A stretch of 64,000 bases of DNA, taken from positions 191,913,619 through 191,977,618 of the forward strand of contig NC_081410.1 in the NCBI RefSeq assembly GCF_030272615.1, given 5' to 3'. Made by a program: the position numbers and the translations under genes. This DNA is from Cryptomeria japonica (taxonomy: Eukaryota > Streptophyta > Pinopsida > Cupressales > Cupressaceae). The notes under the pieces are model-generated. The model did no database searches, was not told where the DNA came from, and worked only from the letters and a program-made list of their open reading frames with translations. Below are positions 11,877 through 24,838 of the stretch, piece by piece; the stretch's first letter is position 1; each line of letters starts with the position of its first letter.

Positions 11877-13019
11877 TATTTTTTTTGAAAAAGTTCATAA
11901 GCCCAAAATGATAGTCATTTAATCATTTTGAGCTATAGAACTTGAATGTCCTTAAGTAAGACAACTGAAAGCAATGTCAATGTAGAAATAACAATGCTCA
12001 AGCAACCTTAGGATATGCCACCTCAGTCATAAAATCATCCCAATAGCTTCAAGCAAATGCCATGTGTCCTAGGTTGGTGGTTATTACTTTCTCTACTCTT
12101 TCAAACTCTAGTTCATTTCTTTCAAACCAAGTAGTTCAAACATGTATGTAATGATAGAATGCAAATGGTATGATATAAAGAATTAAAGATTGTTAGAAAT
12201 GAATTCAATAAATGTAGATAATAGAAAAATAAACCAAACAACTTTATTTTAGATATATATAAAAATAAAACTATTTAGCTCATTGGAATACCCCTGAGAA
12301 GTTGCATGGCTTCACAAGGTGAAGTACAATGAAAAATAAGGATTTTGACGATTATTTGTATTGCAATTGGAAATTGTATTCACATGTACACTTAGTATAA
12401 GCATCAATACATCAATTTATCATATAACCAAATCAAAGGATTATAAATACACTATTTATCTTGTTGGAATATAAATTCAATTATGTTTGCATGCCTTAGA
12501 ATTATAATTTAGATCGAACTCACACATCACTAACATGGACATAGACCAAAAATCAAAGATTACTATGAATAAAATGGGTAAAAGTATAGATCTATGTCAC
12601 ACTTAGAGCTAATCCATATGATTTGGGTGGAAGGGTTCCGACCGAACCAATGTGGTGGTCACGTGGCAAAGGGGTTCCAACCGAAACCCTTCTGGCCTGA
12701 ACAACTTTTTCCCCTAATTTTGCACTGACTGGCTTAGAGTTTAACGACTAAGGAGAAGAAGGGGGCAAAGCAGTTTGGCCAAAAAATGTTTCCCAGATAG
12801 GTTTTTTAAAACAATTTTTTAATGTTTTTCAAAACGCAGTTAGTATTAATATATTAATGTTTTAGTTTTTTTCATAATTTTGTATAGTTTTTTAAGTTTT
12901 AAAGTTTTTAATGCTTAATAATATATTAGTTTTTAAAAAAATTAATGGTCAAATTTTTTTAACGGTTAATTATTTATAAATGTTACATACACATATATAG
13001 TTAGATGTTAAAATGTTAC
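11877..13019. other. AT-rich DNA, no gene recognised
   Basis: Apart from a direct repeat of GGTTCC(G/A)ACCGAA at about 12630-12690 I see nothing structured. The right end grades into the satellite: from about 13020 the words GACCCCTTA, CTTAAGACA and ATCCTAGGA start to recur. Confidence 0.4.
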
Positions 13020-14032
13020 CCTATGACCCCTTAGACATACTAGGACCTCTTAAGACACCTAGGGCCCCTTAAGACAATTAAGATCCCTTAAGGCAACTAG
13101 GACAACTTAGTACATCTTTTGATCTCTTAAGACACTTAGGAGAGCTTAGTACATCCTAGGAACTTTAAAGACATCATACAACAACGTAGTACATCCTAGA
13201 AGCTATTAAGACATGAACGACCCCTTAATACATCCTAGGACATCTTTTGACCCCTTTTAGCATCCTAGCATGTATAACATAAGACCCCATACGACACCAT
13301 AAGACTATAATGACCCCTTATGACCTCTATCGACCCCTTAAGACCCCTTATGACCCCTAATTACCCCTAATGACCCCATAGGATCATATAGTGTCATAAG
13401 TGGTCATATGGTGTCGTTAGTAGTCATATGGGGTCCTAAGGGGCCACACATGTGTGGTCCCTTAGGACCTCATATGAGCCCTACCAACACCATATGACCC
13501 CTTAGGACACCATATGACCCCATATGATCATATAGTGTTCGAAGGAGCCATATGTTGTCCTAAGGGGCCACACATGTATGACCCCTTAAGACCCCATATT
13601 ACCTCTTTTAACGTCCTAGCAGGCATAACATACCCCTTAGCACACCATATGACCTCAAAGGATCATATAATTTCCTATGGGGTCATATGGGTTCCTAAGG
13701 GGCCACACATGTGTTCTAACACATGTGTGACCCCTTAGGACCCCATATGACCCCTACTAACCCCATATGGCCTCATAGGATAATATAGTGTCATAAGGGG
13801 GGACATATGGTGTCATTAGGGGTCATATGGGGTCCTAAGGGACCAAACATGTGTTCTAAGACATGTATGGCCCTTTAGAACCCCATATGACCCCTAATGA
13901 CACCATATAACCCCATAGGATCATATAGCATTCTAAGGGGTCATAAGGGGTCCTATGGGGCCAGACATCTATTCTACCACATGTGTGACCCTTTAGGATC
14001 CCATATGACCCCTTTTAACGTCCTAGTAGGTA
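13020..14032. repeat. CATATG/GACCCC satellite array, segment A (left edge)
   Basis: 13020-13380 is a loose repetition of short words (CCCCTTAAGAC, CATCCTAGGA). From about 13380 it becomes regular monomers built of CCATATGACCCC, ATAGGATCATATAGTGTC, GGTCATATGGGGTCCTAAGG and the palindrome ACACATGTGT. The open frames across it are by-products of the repeat and not genes. The segment breaks off inside the word GTCCTAGTAGGTA at 14032 and resumes at 16018. Confidence 0.9.
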
Positions 14033-14033
14033 T

Positions 14034-16017
14034 TGTATGCCAAAAATATGATCTTCAACCTGCAAGAAGAAAAACACTTCGAACACACCAATGAAGCATT
14101 GCATTAGAGTTAGAAATCATAAACAAGTTAGTGGATTTAAAACTCCTAAAATCACCTGATTGTCCTCTATCTCTAAACATCTTCAAGATTCAAGGTAGCC
14201 CTAACTTGGAAGAGCACTTGATCTCTTAGATGACAACCTAGAGAACGAGATTTTAGTGATGTGCTAATACCAAAATGGATGCAACTAAGATCTTAGCTGA
14301 GATGAGATGATGGATGAAGATAGGATGCAAGATGCAAGACTAGATGATTAAGATGTTAGATATATTCCAAATTGAAGATTAGATGATGCTAGATGAGTTA
14401 ATCAAACTAGATGATTATAAAATACTATGAGATGATATGCAATTAACTAGATGATATGCTAAAATGAAGCTAAAACACTAATGCTAAATGGCTTGGATGC
14501 TTGAAGATGGCTTGAATGCTTGAAGATGACAAGATTAGCTCCTTAACCTGCAAAATGACTATAATTTAGATGCACAAGATTGAGATATGAATTGAAGGAG
14601 AAATGGGCTCTATTTATAGAAGAATTGGAGAATTGGATGGCCAAGATTGAATTGGCTTAAGGAGGGTCAAGATTGAAATTTATCAATCCATGTGAGATTT
14701 TCAACCCAATCCCATGTTGACAAGTGTCACCATGAGATTGCTTGAGAGGAGAGGGAAGAGGCATTAAATATTTTAGAAGACTTAATGGTTAATCCCATGT
14801 GGGCAAATTTATTGAATAAAGCTTTTATCCAATGAATAAAGATATTGTCCAATGGACAAAATCTTGTGCAAAGCTCAATGTGTTGAAAATGTAAAGTTTT
14901 GTAAGAGCATTAAAAGCTCTTTGGAGACCTTGGAGGTTATCTTGTTGGAAGTTAGATAACCTTCAAGACTTTTGTGAGAGTCCTACAAATTTGGGGAACT
15001 CAACAAAGTTATCTTGTTGAAAAGATAAAACTTTAAATGCATTTAGAAGACTTTCTTCCAAAATTAGAAGTGAGTTCCCCAAAATTTAGGGATGTGACCA
15101 TGATAGAAGAATTAGACTAATTGAGTGGGTTTTGAGAGGTTCTAGAAGAATGCTTAGGAAGTTAATGGAAAATGTAGGAGAATGCAAGTGGGAGAAATAG
15201 GAATTTTTAATTAAAATAAAAAGATTTATTTCAACTAAAATGAATGCAACTTGCATTTGGATAGATATTTAAATAAATATTAATTTATTTAAATGTGAAT
15301 GTGAATTTTGGATTTTATTTAAATAAATCTTAATTTATTTAAATGAGAAAAAGGGGGATAAAGCATTAAATGCTTGAAAACTTTGAGGGAAACCATTAAA
15401 GGCTTAAGAAGACTTTAAGGGAAACCATTAAAGGTTTGAGAAGACTCTAGAAGGAAGCCATTAAAGGCTTGAAGACTTTAAGGGAAGCCATTAAAGGTTT
15501 CAAGTGGGTGGGGATAAATAAGATTTCAAATAAATAATTTATTTATTTAAAATTGTGGTGCAACTTGCATTTGTAAGAAAATGCAAGTGGGTGGAGGATA
15601 ATAGGATTTTTTAGATAAAATAAAAGATTTATTTTAGCCAAAAGGAGATGCAACTTGCATATGTTGTAAAATGCAAGTGGGGTGAGGGAAACAAGGATTT
15701 TTAATTAAATGTAAATTTAATTAAATGGGAAAGGGGATTTTAATTAAATGTTGAATTTAATTAAAATGGAAAGGGGATTTTAATTAAATGTTGAATTTGA
15801 TTAAAATGGCTAGAAGGGGATATTTAATTAACTAATGAATTTAATTAAAATGGATTAGATAGAAGAAAGGGGGAATTAATTAAATCTTTAATTTGATTAA
15901 TGGTTGATTAGAAGAAAAGGGATATTGATTAAACCTTAGTTTAGTCAATAGGTGGATTAGGGTAGTTAAACAAATATAAATTCATTTAATTAGTTGTGCA
16001 AGTTTTAGGTGTCTACA
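14034..16017 (+). mobile_element. Probable solo LTR (about 1.98 kb) inserted in the satellite
   Basis: The satellite word GTAGGTA|CAACATAC is split here: GTAGGTA lies at 14026-14032 and GGTACAACATAC restarts at 16018. The insert begins TGTATGCC and ends GTCTACA, the TG...CA form of an LTR. The flanking 5-mers are GGTAT and GGTAC, a target duplication with one mismatch. CTCTATTTATAGAAG at about 14609-14622 is a TATA box, which fixes the orientation. The right third is low-complexity TTAATTAAATG/GAAAGGGG repeats. No gag or pol is present and no second LTR follows, so recombination between two LTRs is the likely origin. Confidence 0.7.
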
Positions 16018-17591
16018 GGTACAACATACCCCTTAGCACACCATATAAATACATAGGATCATATAGTGTCATATGGGGTCATATGGGATCCTAAGGGGCC
16101 ACACATGTGTGACCCCTCAAGACCCCATATGACACCTACTGACTCCATATGACCCCATAGGATCATATAGTGTCATAAGGGGTCATACGGTGTCGTAAGG
16201 GGTCATATGTGGCCCTAGGATCCCATATGACCTTTAACGACACCATATGACCTCTTAGGATACCATATGACCCCTTAGGACATCCTAAGGGGTCATATGG
16301 GGTTCTAAAGGGCCACACATGTGTTCTAACATGTGTGACCCCTTAGTACCCCATATGATCCCTTTTAAAGTCCTCGTAGGTACAAAATACCCCCTAGGAC
16401 ACCATATGACCCCATAAAATCATATAGTGTCCTACGAGGTCATATGAGATACTAAGGGGCCATACATGTGTGCTAACACTTGTGTGACCCCTTTTAATAT
16501 CCTAGTAGGTACAACATACCCCCTAGCACACCACATGACCCCATAGGATCATATAGTGTCCTATAGGGTCATATGGGGTCTTAATGGGCCATACATGTGT
16601 TCTAACACATTTGTGACCCCTTAGGAGCCCATATGACCCCTTTTAACACCCTAGTAGGTACAACATACCCCTTAGGACACCATATGACCCCATAGGATCA
16701 TGTAGTGTCCTATGGGGTCATATGGGTACCTAAGGGGCACACATGTGTTACCCCTTAGGATCCCATATGACCCCTACTGACTCCATATGACCCCATAGGA
16801 TCATATAGTGTCATAAGGGGTATATTGTCATTAGGGGTCATATGGGGTCTTAAGGGGCCACACATGTGTTCTAACACATGTATCAGAACACGTGTGGCCC
16901 CATATGACCCCTAATAACACCATATGACCCCTTAGGGCACCATATTACCCCATAAGATCATATAATGTCCTAAGGTGTCATATGGGGTCATAAGGGGCCA
17001 CACATGTGCTCTAACACATGTGTGACACCTTAGGACCCCATATGACCCCTTTTAAAGTCCTAGTAGGTACACCATACCCCCTAGGACACCATATGACCCC
17101 ATAGAATAATATAGTGTCCTACAAGGTCATTAAGGGTCCTAAGGGGCCATACATGTGTTCTAACACGTGTGTGACCTCTTCGGACCCCATATGACCCCTT
17201 TTAATGTCCTAATAGGTAAAACATAGCTCCTAGCCCACCATATGATCCCATAGGATGATATAGTATCTTATGAGGTCATATGGGGTCCTAAGGGGTCATA
17301 CATGTGTTCTAACAAATGTGTGACTATTAGGATCCCATATGACCCCTTTAACATCCTAGTAGGTACAACATACCCCATGGGACACCATATGACCCCATAG
17401 GATCATATAGTGCCCCTACGGGATCATATGGGGTCCTAAGGGGCCACACATGTGTTCTAACACATGTATGACCCCTTAGGAACCCATATGACCCCTATTG
17501 ACCCCATATGGACCCATAGGATCATATAGTGTCATGAGGGGTCATATGGTGTGGTCAAGGGTCATATGGGGTCCTAAGGGACCACACATGT

Positions 17592-17925
17592 GTGGTCCCT
17601 TAGGACCCCATATGACCTGTAACGACATCATATGACCCCATAGGATCATATAGTGTCCTAAGGTGTCCTATGGGGTCCTAAGGGGCCAAATATGTGTTCT
17701 AACACATGTGTGACCCATTAGGCTCCCATATGACCCCTTTTAATGTCCTAGTAACACGTGTGGTCCCTTAGGACCCCATATGACCCGTAACGACACCATA
17801 TGACCCCATAGGATCATATAGTGTCCTAAGGTGTCATATGGGGTCCTAAGGGGCCAAATATGTGTTATAACACATGTGTGACCCATTAGGTTCCCATATG
17901 ACCCCTTTTAATGTCCTAGTAGGTA
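17592..17925. repeat. Recent 168-bp tandem duplication inside the satellite
   Basis: GTGGTCCCTTAGGACCCCAT at 17592 recurs at 17760. The following 165 bases, including the unusual words GGCCAAATATGTGTT and GACCCATTAGG, match with only a few changes. This pair is far more alike than average neighbours in the array, so it records a recent unequal exchange or slippage. Confidence 0.8.
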
Positions 17926-20900
17926 TAACATACCCCTTAGGACACCATATGACCCCATAGGATAAAATAATATCCTACGAGGTCATATGGAGTCCTAAGG
18001 GGCCACACATGTGTGACCCATTAGGACCCCATAGGATCATTTAGAGTCACAAGGGGTCATATAGTGTTGTTAGGGGTCACATGGGGTCCTAAAGGGGTGT
18101 GGCCCCTTTAGGACCCCATGTGACCCCTAATGACACTATATGACCCCTTGTGACTCTAAATGATCCTATGGGATCATATGGAGTTAGTAGGGGTCATATG
18201 GGGTCCTAATGGGTCACACATGTGTGGTCCCTTAGGACTCCATATGACCCCTTTTAAAGTCCTAGTAGGTACAACATACCCCCTAGGATAGCATATGACC
18301 CCATAGAATCATATAGTGTCATATGGGGTCATATGGGCTCCTAAGGGGCCATACATGTGTTCTAAAACATGTGTGAACCCTTAGGATCCCATATGACCCC
18401 TTTTAATGTCCTAGTAGGTACAACATACCCCCTAGCACAATGTACGACCCCATAGGATCATATAGTGTCCTGCGGGGTCATATGGAGTCCTAAGAGGCCA
18501 TACATGTGTTATAACACATGTGTGGCCCCTTAGGACCACATATGACCCCTTTTAACATCCAAATAGGTACAACATACTCCCTAGAACACCATATGACCCC
18601 ATGGGATCATATAGTGTCCTCCAGGCTCATATGTGATCCTAAGGAGCCACACATGTGTTCTAACACATGTGTGATTCCTTAGGACCCCATGTGACCCATT
18701 TTAAAGTCCTAGTAGGCACAACATACCCCCTAGGACACCATATGACCCCATAGAATCATGTAGCATCGTACGGGGTCATATGGGGTCCCAAGGGGCCATA
18801 CAAGTGTTCTAACACACGTGTGACCCCTTAGGGCCCCATGTAACACCTTTTAATGTCCTAGAAGATACAACATACCCCCTAGAACACTATATGACCCCAT
18901 AGGATCATATAGTGTCGTATGGGGTCATATGGGGTCCTGAGGGGTCCTACGAGGTCATATGGGGTCCTAAGGGGCCAACAAGTGTTCCAACACATGTGTG
19001 ACTCCTTGAGACCCTATATGACCCCTACTGACTCCATATGACCCGATAGGATCATATAATATCATAAGGGGTCATATGGTGTCATTAGGGGTTATATGGG
19101 TACCTAAAGGGCCACACATGTGTGGCCCCTTAGGACCCCATATGACCCCTAACAACACTATTTGACCCCTTAGAACACCATGTGACCCCATATGATCATA
19201 TAGTTTTCTAAGGGGTCATATGGGGTACTAAAGGGCCACACATGTGTTCTAACACATGTGTGTCCTTTTAGGACCCCATATGACCCCTTTAAAGTCCTAG
19301 TAGGTACAATGTGTCGCCTAGGACTCCATATGGCCCCATAGAATCATATGGTGTCCTACAAGGTCATATGGGGTCATAAGGGGCCATACATGTGTTCTAA
19401 CACATGTGTAACCCCTTAGGACCCTATATGACCCCTTTCAATGTCCTAGTAGGTACAACATACCCCCTAGCACACCATATGATCCCATAGGATCATATAG
19501 TGTCCTACAAGGTCATATGGGGTCCTAATGGGTCATACATGTGTTCTAACACATGTGTGGCCCCTTAGGACCCAATATGACCCATTTTAACGTCTTAGTA
19601 GGTACAACATACACCCTAGGACACCATATGATGTCGTAGGATCATATAGTGTCCTATGGGGTCATATGGGGTCCTAAGGGGCCACACATGTGTGACACCT
19701 TAGGACCCCATATGACCACTTTTAAAGTCCTGGTAGGTACAACATACCCCCTATGACACCATATGACCCCATAGAATCATATAGTGTCCTATAGGGTCAA
19801 AATGGGGTCCTAAAGATCCATACATGTGTTCTAACACATGTGTGACCCCTTAGAACCTCATATGGCCCCTTTTAATGTCCTAACAGGTACAATATACACC
19901 CTAGCATACCATAGGACCCCATATGATCATATAGTGTCCTATCAGGTCATATGGGGTCCTAAGGGGACATACATGTGTTCTAACACATGTGTGACCCCTT
20001 AGGACTCCATATGACCCCTTTTAACATCTGAGTAGGTACAACATACAACCTTTGACACCATATGACCCCATAGGATCATATAGTGTCCTGCGAGGTCATA
20101 TGGGGTCCTAAGGGGCCACACACGTGTTAGAGTCCTAGTAGGTACAACATACCTTGTAGTATACCATATGACCCCCTTGAATCATATAGTGTCATAAGGG
20201 GTCATATGGGGTCCTAACACACATGTGACCTCTTAGGACCCCATATGACCTCTTTTAATATCCAAGTAGGTACAACATACCCTCTAACACACCATATGAC
20301 CCCATAGGATCATATAGTGTCATAAGGGGTCATATGGGGTCCTAAGGTGCCACAGATGTGTTCTAACATACATGTGACCCCTTTTAAAGTCCTAGTAGGT
20401 ACACCATACCCCCTAGGACACCATATGACTCCATAGAATCATATAGTGTCCTACGGGGTCGTAGGGGGTCCTAAGGGACCATACATGTGTTCTAACACAT
20501 GTGTGACCCCTTAGGACCTCATGTGAGCCCTTTTAATGTCCTATTAGGTACAACATACTCCCTAGCATTTATGACCCCATAGGATCATATAATGTCCTAC
20601 GGGGTCATATGGTGTCCTAATGGTCCATACATGTGTGACCCCTTAGAACCCCATATGACCCCTTTTAACATCCTGATAGGTACAACATACCCCCTATGAC
20701 ACCGTATGACCCCATAGGATCATATAGTGTCCTATGGGGTCATATTGGGTTGTAAAGGGCCACACATGTGTGACCCCTTAACCCCATATGACCCCTTTCA
20801 AAGTCCTAGTAGGTACAACATATCGCCTAGGAGACCATATGACCCCATAGAATCATATAGTGTCCTACAAGGTCAAAATGGGGTCGTGAGGGGCCATACA

Positions 20901-21377
20901 TGTGTTATAACACATGTGTGACCCCTTAGGGCCCCATATGACCCCTTTTAATGTCCTAGTAGGTACAACATACTTTCTAGCACACCATATGACCCCATAG
21001 GATCATATAGTGTCCTATGGGGTCATATGGGGCCCTAAGGGGCCATACATGTGTTCTAACACATGTGTGATACCTTAGGACCTGATATGACCCCTTTTAA
21101 CATCCTAGTAGGTACAACGTACCCCCTAGGACACCATATAACCCCATAGATTCATATAGTTTCCTATGGGGTTGTATGGGGTCCTAAGGGGTGATACATA
21201 TGTACTAACACATGTGTGACCCCTTAGGACCACATATGACCCCTTTTAATGTCCTTGTAGGTACAATATACCTCCTAGCACACCATATGACACCATAGGA
21301 TCATATAGTGTCCTAGGGGGTCATATGGGGTTCTAAGGGGCCATACATGTGTTATAACACATGTGTGACCCCTTAGG

Positions 21378-21385
21378 ACCCCATG
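21378..21385 (+). repeat. Left 8-bp target-site duplication of the hAT element
   Basis: ACCCCATG, identical to 35279-35286. An 8-bp duplication is the hallmark of hAT-superfamily transposition. Joining the two flanks across one copy restores a satellite monomer. Confidence 0.88.
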
Positions 21386-21404
21386 TAGAGATTACTTTAG
21401 TGGC
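21386..21404 (+). repeat. Left terminal inverted repeat of the hAT element
   Basis: TAGAGATTACTTTAGTGGC, compared with the reverse complement of the right end, CAGGGATAACTTTAAGTAAC. They agree as YAGRGATWACTTTA plus a shared GT after one indel. The first base differs (T versus C), as seen among hAT ends. Confidence 0.75.
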
Positions 21405-21790
21405 GAATATTTGCCAATGGTGAATTTTTCACATTGGCCATGTTAGAAATGGTGAATATTTTGTACCGTCTGGGGGTGGCCATGTCACCAGAACATTATC
21501 AATTTTCGTCAAAGTCATGGCCCGATCGCCATATATTTTATGCAATTAAATGTTTCTATGCAATGATTTCACCAATACAATATATGGTGGACATACGGTA
21601 AATTTAATTGTTTCGCCTACACTCTCTGAGGTTGCCTTAATAGATGACCTTAATTCGCCTATAGGCATGTGAAGATTTGTTAGCCAGGGGGACCCAATTC
21701 GCCCAACATCTTGCCGACGCATGTCTCCATTCACCCCAACTTTCACCAACTATATTGTATTCACCTATTATTTGGACGACCTATAATCGC
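21402..21790. promoter_or_regulatory. Left subterminal GGCGAAT/ATTCGCC motif cluster
   Basis: GGCGAAT at 21402, TTCGCCT at 21612, ATTCGCC at 21653 and 21697, and a decayed ATTCACC near 21757. The same heptamer is repeated near the other end of the element. In characterised hAT elements such subterminal copies bind the transposase; that role here is inference. Confidence 0.5.
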
Positions 21791-21887
21791 CTCGAAAATT
21801 ACATAAGTCGTGTTATAGTTACACGGGATTCACCAAATATTTGTATACCATATAAAATTCCTACGGAATTTGCCATATAAGGATTGG

Positions 21888-21895
21888 TATAAATA
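21888..21895 (+). promoter_or_regulatory. TATA box of the hAT transposase gene
   Basis: GGTATAAATACATGC stands about 240 bases before the transposase start. A strong splice donor (AAG|GTGAGA, intron from 22033) and an acceptor (TTTTTTTGGCAG, to 22115) follow. This implies a non-coding first exon of about 110 bases and an 83-base leader intron. Confidence 0.55.
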
Positions 21896-22132
21896 CATGC
21901 AAAGATCAAATCTATCTCAACACAATCTGGTGGGTTCTAGGCTCTGAATTCTGATCAATAGCGAAGTTTCAGACCAAGGAAAATCATTGTTGTTGACTGT
22001 ATTGGCGACTGCTAGTGACCTAAAGCCTAAAGGTGAGAGATCATATTTTTGAAGTGGTATATTATACATTATAGTCTATTATTGCTTCTTCAGCAAATTG
22101 ATATTTTTTTGGCAGCCTTTATTTCATTGGAG

Positions 22133-24838
22133 ATGTCGAACAGGAGGTAGGAAACCTGAATGTGGGGAAGGCCAGGAGAGGCCAACAAAAAGAAGAACGT
22201 TGTCTTCGTACCTTGGCATTGAAAAAGATTGTGGTACTGGTGAAAATCAGGAAGGTACATCATCACAAGTACAAGTACAAAATTTACCACCTGCACCGCA
22301 TGTTGAAGATGGCGGCGAACCTGATATCTCAGATCAGGATGATCTTGAAGAAGATTATCTGGTAGATACCCAAGTTAGCCGGAATGATATAATTGACTTG
22401 GGTGATAATGCCATTGATGATAATGCACGGAAGGGGAAAAGAAAAGCCATATCAAAAAAGGGTGAACCACAATCAAAAAAGGATTGGAAGTGGGATATGT
22501 CAATGAGGAATTTTCAAATTAATTGGGCATCAAAGTATCCATTCATTGAACCAGTGGAGAATCCAATTGAAGGAGAGCCTCCAATAGAATGCAGGTGTAA
22601 GATTTACACTTGGAAACATAAGAAGGAAATTAGGTTGCAGCTAAAATTTGACACCATAGAAAAGCATATGGGTAAAGTTTATGAAAAACAAATGATAGAC
22701 GGGGTTGAAAAATCAGTAATAAGATGGAAAACAAAGGATGAATGTAAGCATGTGAGGAATGCCGAACAATATTATTTTCATGAGAAATTACAGATGAAGC
22801 CTGCTGAAGTTAAAGGTTCTATTGAAGCTATTTTTGGAAAAGCAATGCAAATAGAACAACTGGGAAAAGCTGTTCAGTTAAGCATTGTTTTTCATATTTT
22901 GAGCAGAGGGCATGCTATGATAAATTTCCCATCAATTAGTGGTTTATTACACTTTTTGAAAGTTTCTAACTATCCTAATAGACATTGGTTAGTCAACAAT
23001 GGATGGGAATGGGCAAGTTGTCTTGCTGAGGTTGAAAAAGAAGATGTATAGGAAAAAATAAGAGAGTCAAACTTCATTGCATTTTCTTTAGACAAAGTTA
23101 CAACAGTAGACAATACTTCATGGGTATGCATGAATGTTTATACTGTAGAGAACCATACCCGCGAACCTCATCTACTATCTGTTACTAAAATGAAGGAGAG
23201 TGCGATAGTGAAAAATTTATTTCAAATAGTAAAGAGAAGTTTAATTGAATATGGAGGTATGGATGACATGACGGTAGCCAAAAAATTGGTTTGTGTTGGA
23301 GTAGATGGAGCTTCAGTAATGCAAGGTCACAGGAACGGTCTTTGTACAAAGATTGAAACTTCATTTGCACCATACATTACTGCACTTCACTACATGGCTC
23401 ACAAAATGATTCTAGCTTTTGGAATTGTGAGCAAGTTTGCTTCGGTTAAAAAAATTGAAATTTTAATCAGAGAGCTCTACTCACACTTCTGTCGAAGTCC
23501 TAAGCGATTTATGGAATTTCAACACTTTGCTAATGGATTAACTGATGGGAACAAGCTTCTCAAGGATAATGATACCAGATGGATCTCTTTGGATGGTCCA
23601 GTGCATCGAGTGTTTTCAGAATATCCATCCTTGATTGGACTATTTCACACAACTCGCGACGAATTAGATCAATCGAAATTTCCTGAACTTCTTGGTAGGT
23701 TAAGTAATTTAGAGACACTCTTAACTTTAGCAGCTCTTCTGCCCATGCTAGAGGAAATGAGGAATATTATGAAGGCTGCCCAAAAAAGAGCTCTGTATAT
23801 TGCAGAATATGCTACGCTGCGTAAGATGACATGCATGACCCTCGACAATCTCTATCGAAATCAACCAACACTATCTAATAAAAAAATTGTTAAGTGGCAG
23901 ACACTCACAGATTTGAACAATCCTGATAACTTTTTACAAATCGGTGCAGACGGGGAGGTATGTGCCAATGTATGAGGAGTTGAGATACCAATGCAATTCT
24001 ATGCCACAGTCAACCTCGAGGAACCAGGAAAGCGCCCCAGGAAGAAACTAGCAAGAGTTACAAAGGAAGATTTTGACACGATTGTTGAGACTGTAACTAC
24101 TTCTATGAAGAAAATTGCATATGATCTTTGCTCATAAATTAGAAGCAAATTCCCTTTTGACAACCTACTTGAAGCCATGTCTATTGTGTTTCCTCATTAT
24201 TGGAGCCTCAATAGTGCATTTGATTTTCGAAGTAAGCTACTAACTTTGGTATAACAATTTTGCATATCCAGAGAATTTAATGGAGTAACTATAAATGGAA
24301 TATTAGACGATACTCATCTTCGAGAGCAATCATCTTATTTTGCATACACTATGAAAGTACAATATGCCAAAATGGAGAACCCCCGCGAAGAGGGATCAGT
24401 AACAAGGCTTTGGAAATATATAGCTGAGAACGCATCCTTGCATGATTCAATGCCAGAATATGTGAAGCTTGCTGATTTATGTCTTACATGATATTGGGTT
24501 CGGTGGAAGATGAGAGAGTTTTCAGTGCTTTGGGGTTCCTAAAATCAAAGCTAAGAAACAAACTAGACAAAAATTTGAAAAATTGCTTGAGGCTCTATAC
24601 ATCTAGGTATGATGTCCACACTTTTCCTTACGATAGGGCACTGCAAATCTAGAGGTCCAAATGTGAAAGAAGAGGTTTGGGCAACACTTCAAACCAAAGT
24701 GCCAATGGGACTACTAGACCTACTGGTAGCATTGAGATACAGTTCAAAGAAGATATGCAGACTCAAACTCAGAGTAAAGAAACCACAGACGAGAATCAAG
24801 AAAGCACTGAATTTGATGAGGATGAATGGCAACTGTAA
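22133..24838 (+). pseudogene. hAT-superfamily transposase (broken)
   Basis: Ancestral length is about 900 residues. The N-terminal part (22170-22500) is acidic and Lys-rich; a Cys-containing region (IECRC, DECKH) follows at about 22590-22760. The catalytic core has FIAFSLDKVTTVDNTSW at about 23070-23120, the first-aspartate block of this hAT branch. VCVGVDGASVM (about 23290) is the second aspartate, and DNDTRW (about 23565) the region before the insertion domain. The C-terminal dimerisation (hATC) part runs from LWKYIAENASLHD (about 24409) to GSVEDERVFSALGFLKSKLR (about 24497-24556), then an acidic tail. Damage: in-frame stops at 23049, 23973, 24135, 24252 and 24650, a frameshift near 24488 and one just after the ATG at 22133. 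It resembles ZNF862-like hAT proteins. Family call is firm; it is clearly inactive. Confidence 0.88.

Larger units (their letters stand above)
16018..21385. repeat. CATATG/GACCCC satellite array, segment B (main body)
   Basis: About 5.4 kb of tandem monomers. Successive GTAGGTACAACATAC words lie mostly 147-150 bases apart (for example 16505 and 16654, or 17063 and about 17213). Each standard monomer is a chain of three inverted repeats. (1) GTCCTAG/CTAGGAC arms around GGTA...TACC, e.g. 17057-17087. (2) CCATATGACCCCATAGGA with its exact complement around a TCATATAGTG loop, e.g. 20985-21030. (3) A 66-bp palindrome from CATATGGGGTCCTAAGG through ACATGTGT-TCTA-ACACATGT to CCATATG, e.g. 19948-20013. 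Some units lack the TCTA loop or carry a CATTAGGGG variant stem. There is no coding content. Confidence 0.95.

Noticed and set aside
13514-20921. Open frames inside the satellite (e.g. 13514-13738, 20727-20921)
   Set aside because: They are translations of the repeat itself, with the same short words in all frames and no start context.
13020-21385. CRISPR array
   Set aside because: The palindromic repeats could suggest one, but the whole ~150-bp unit is repeated including the would-be spacers, and the context is plant repeat DNA.
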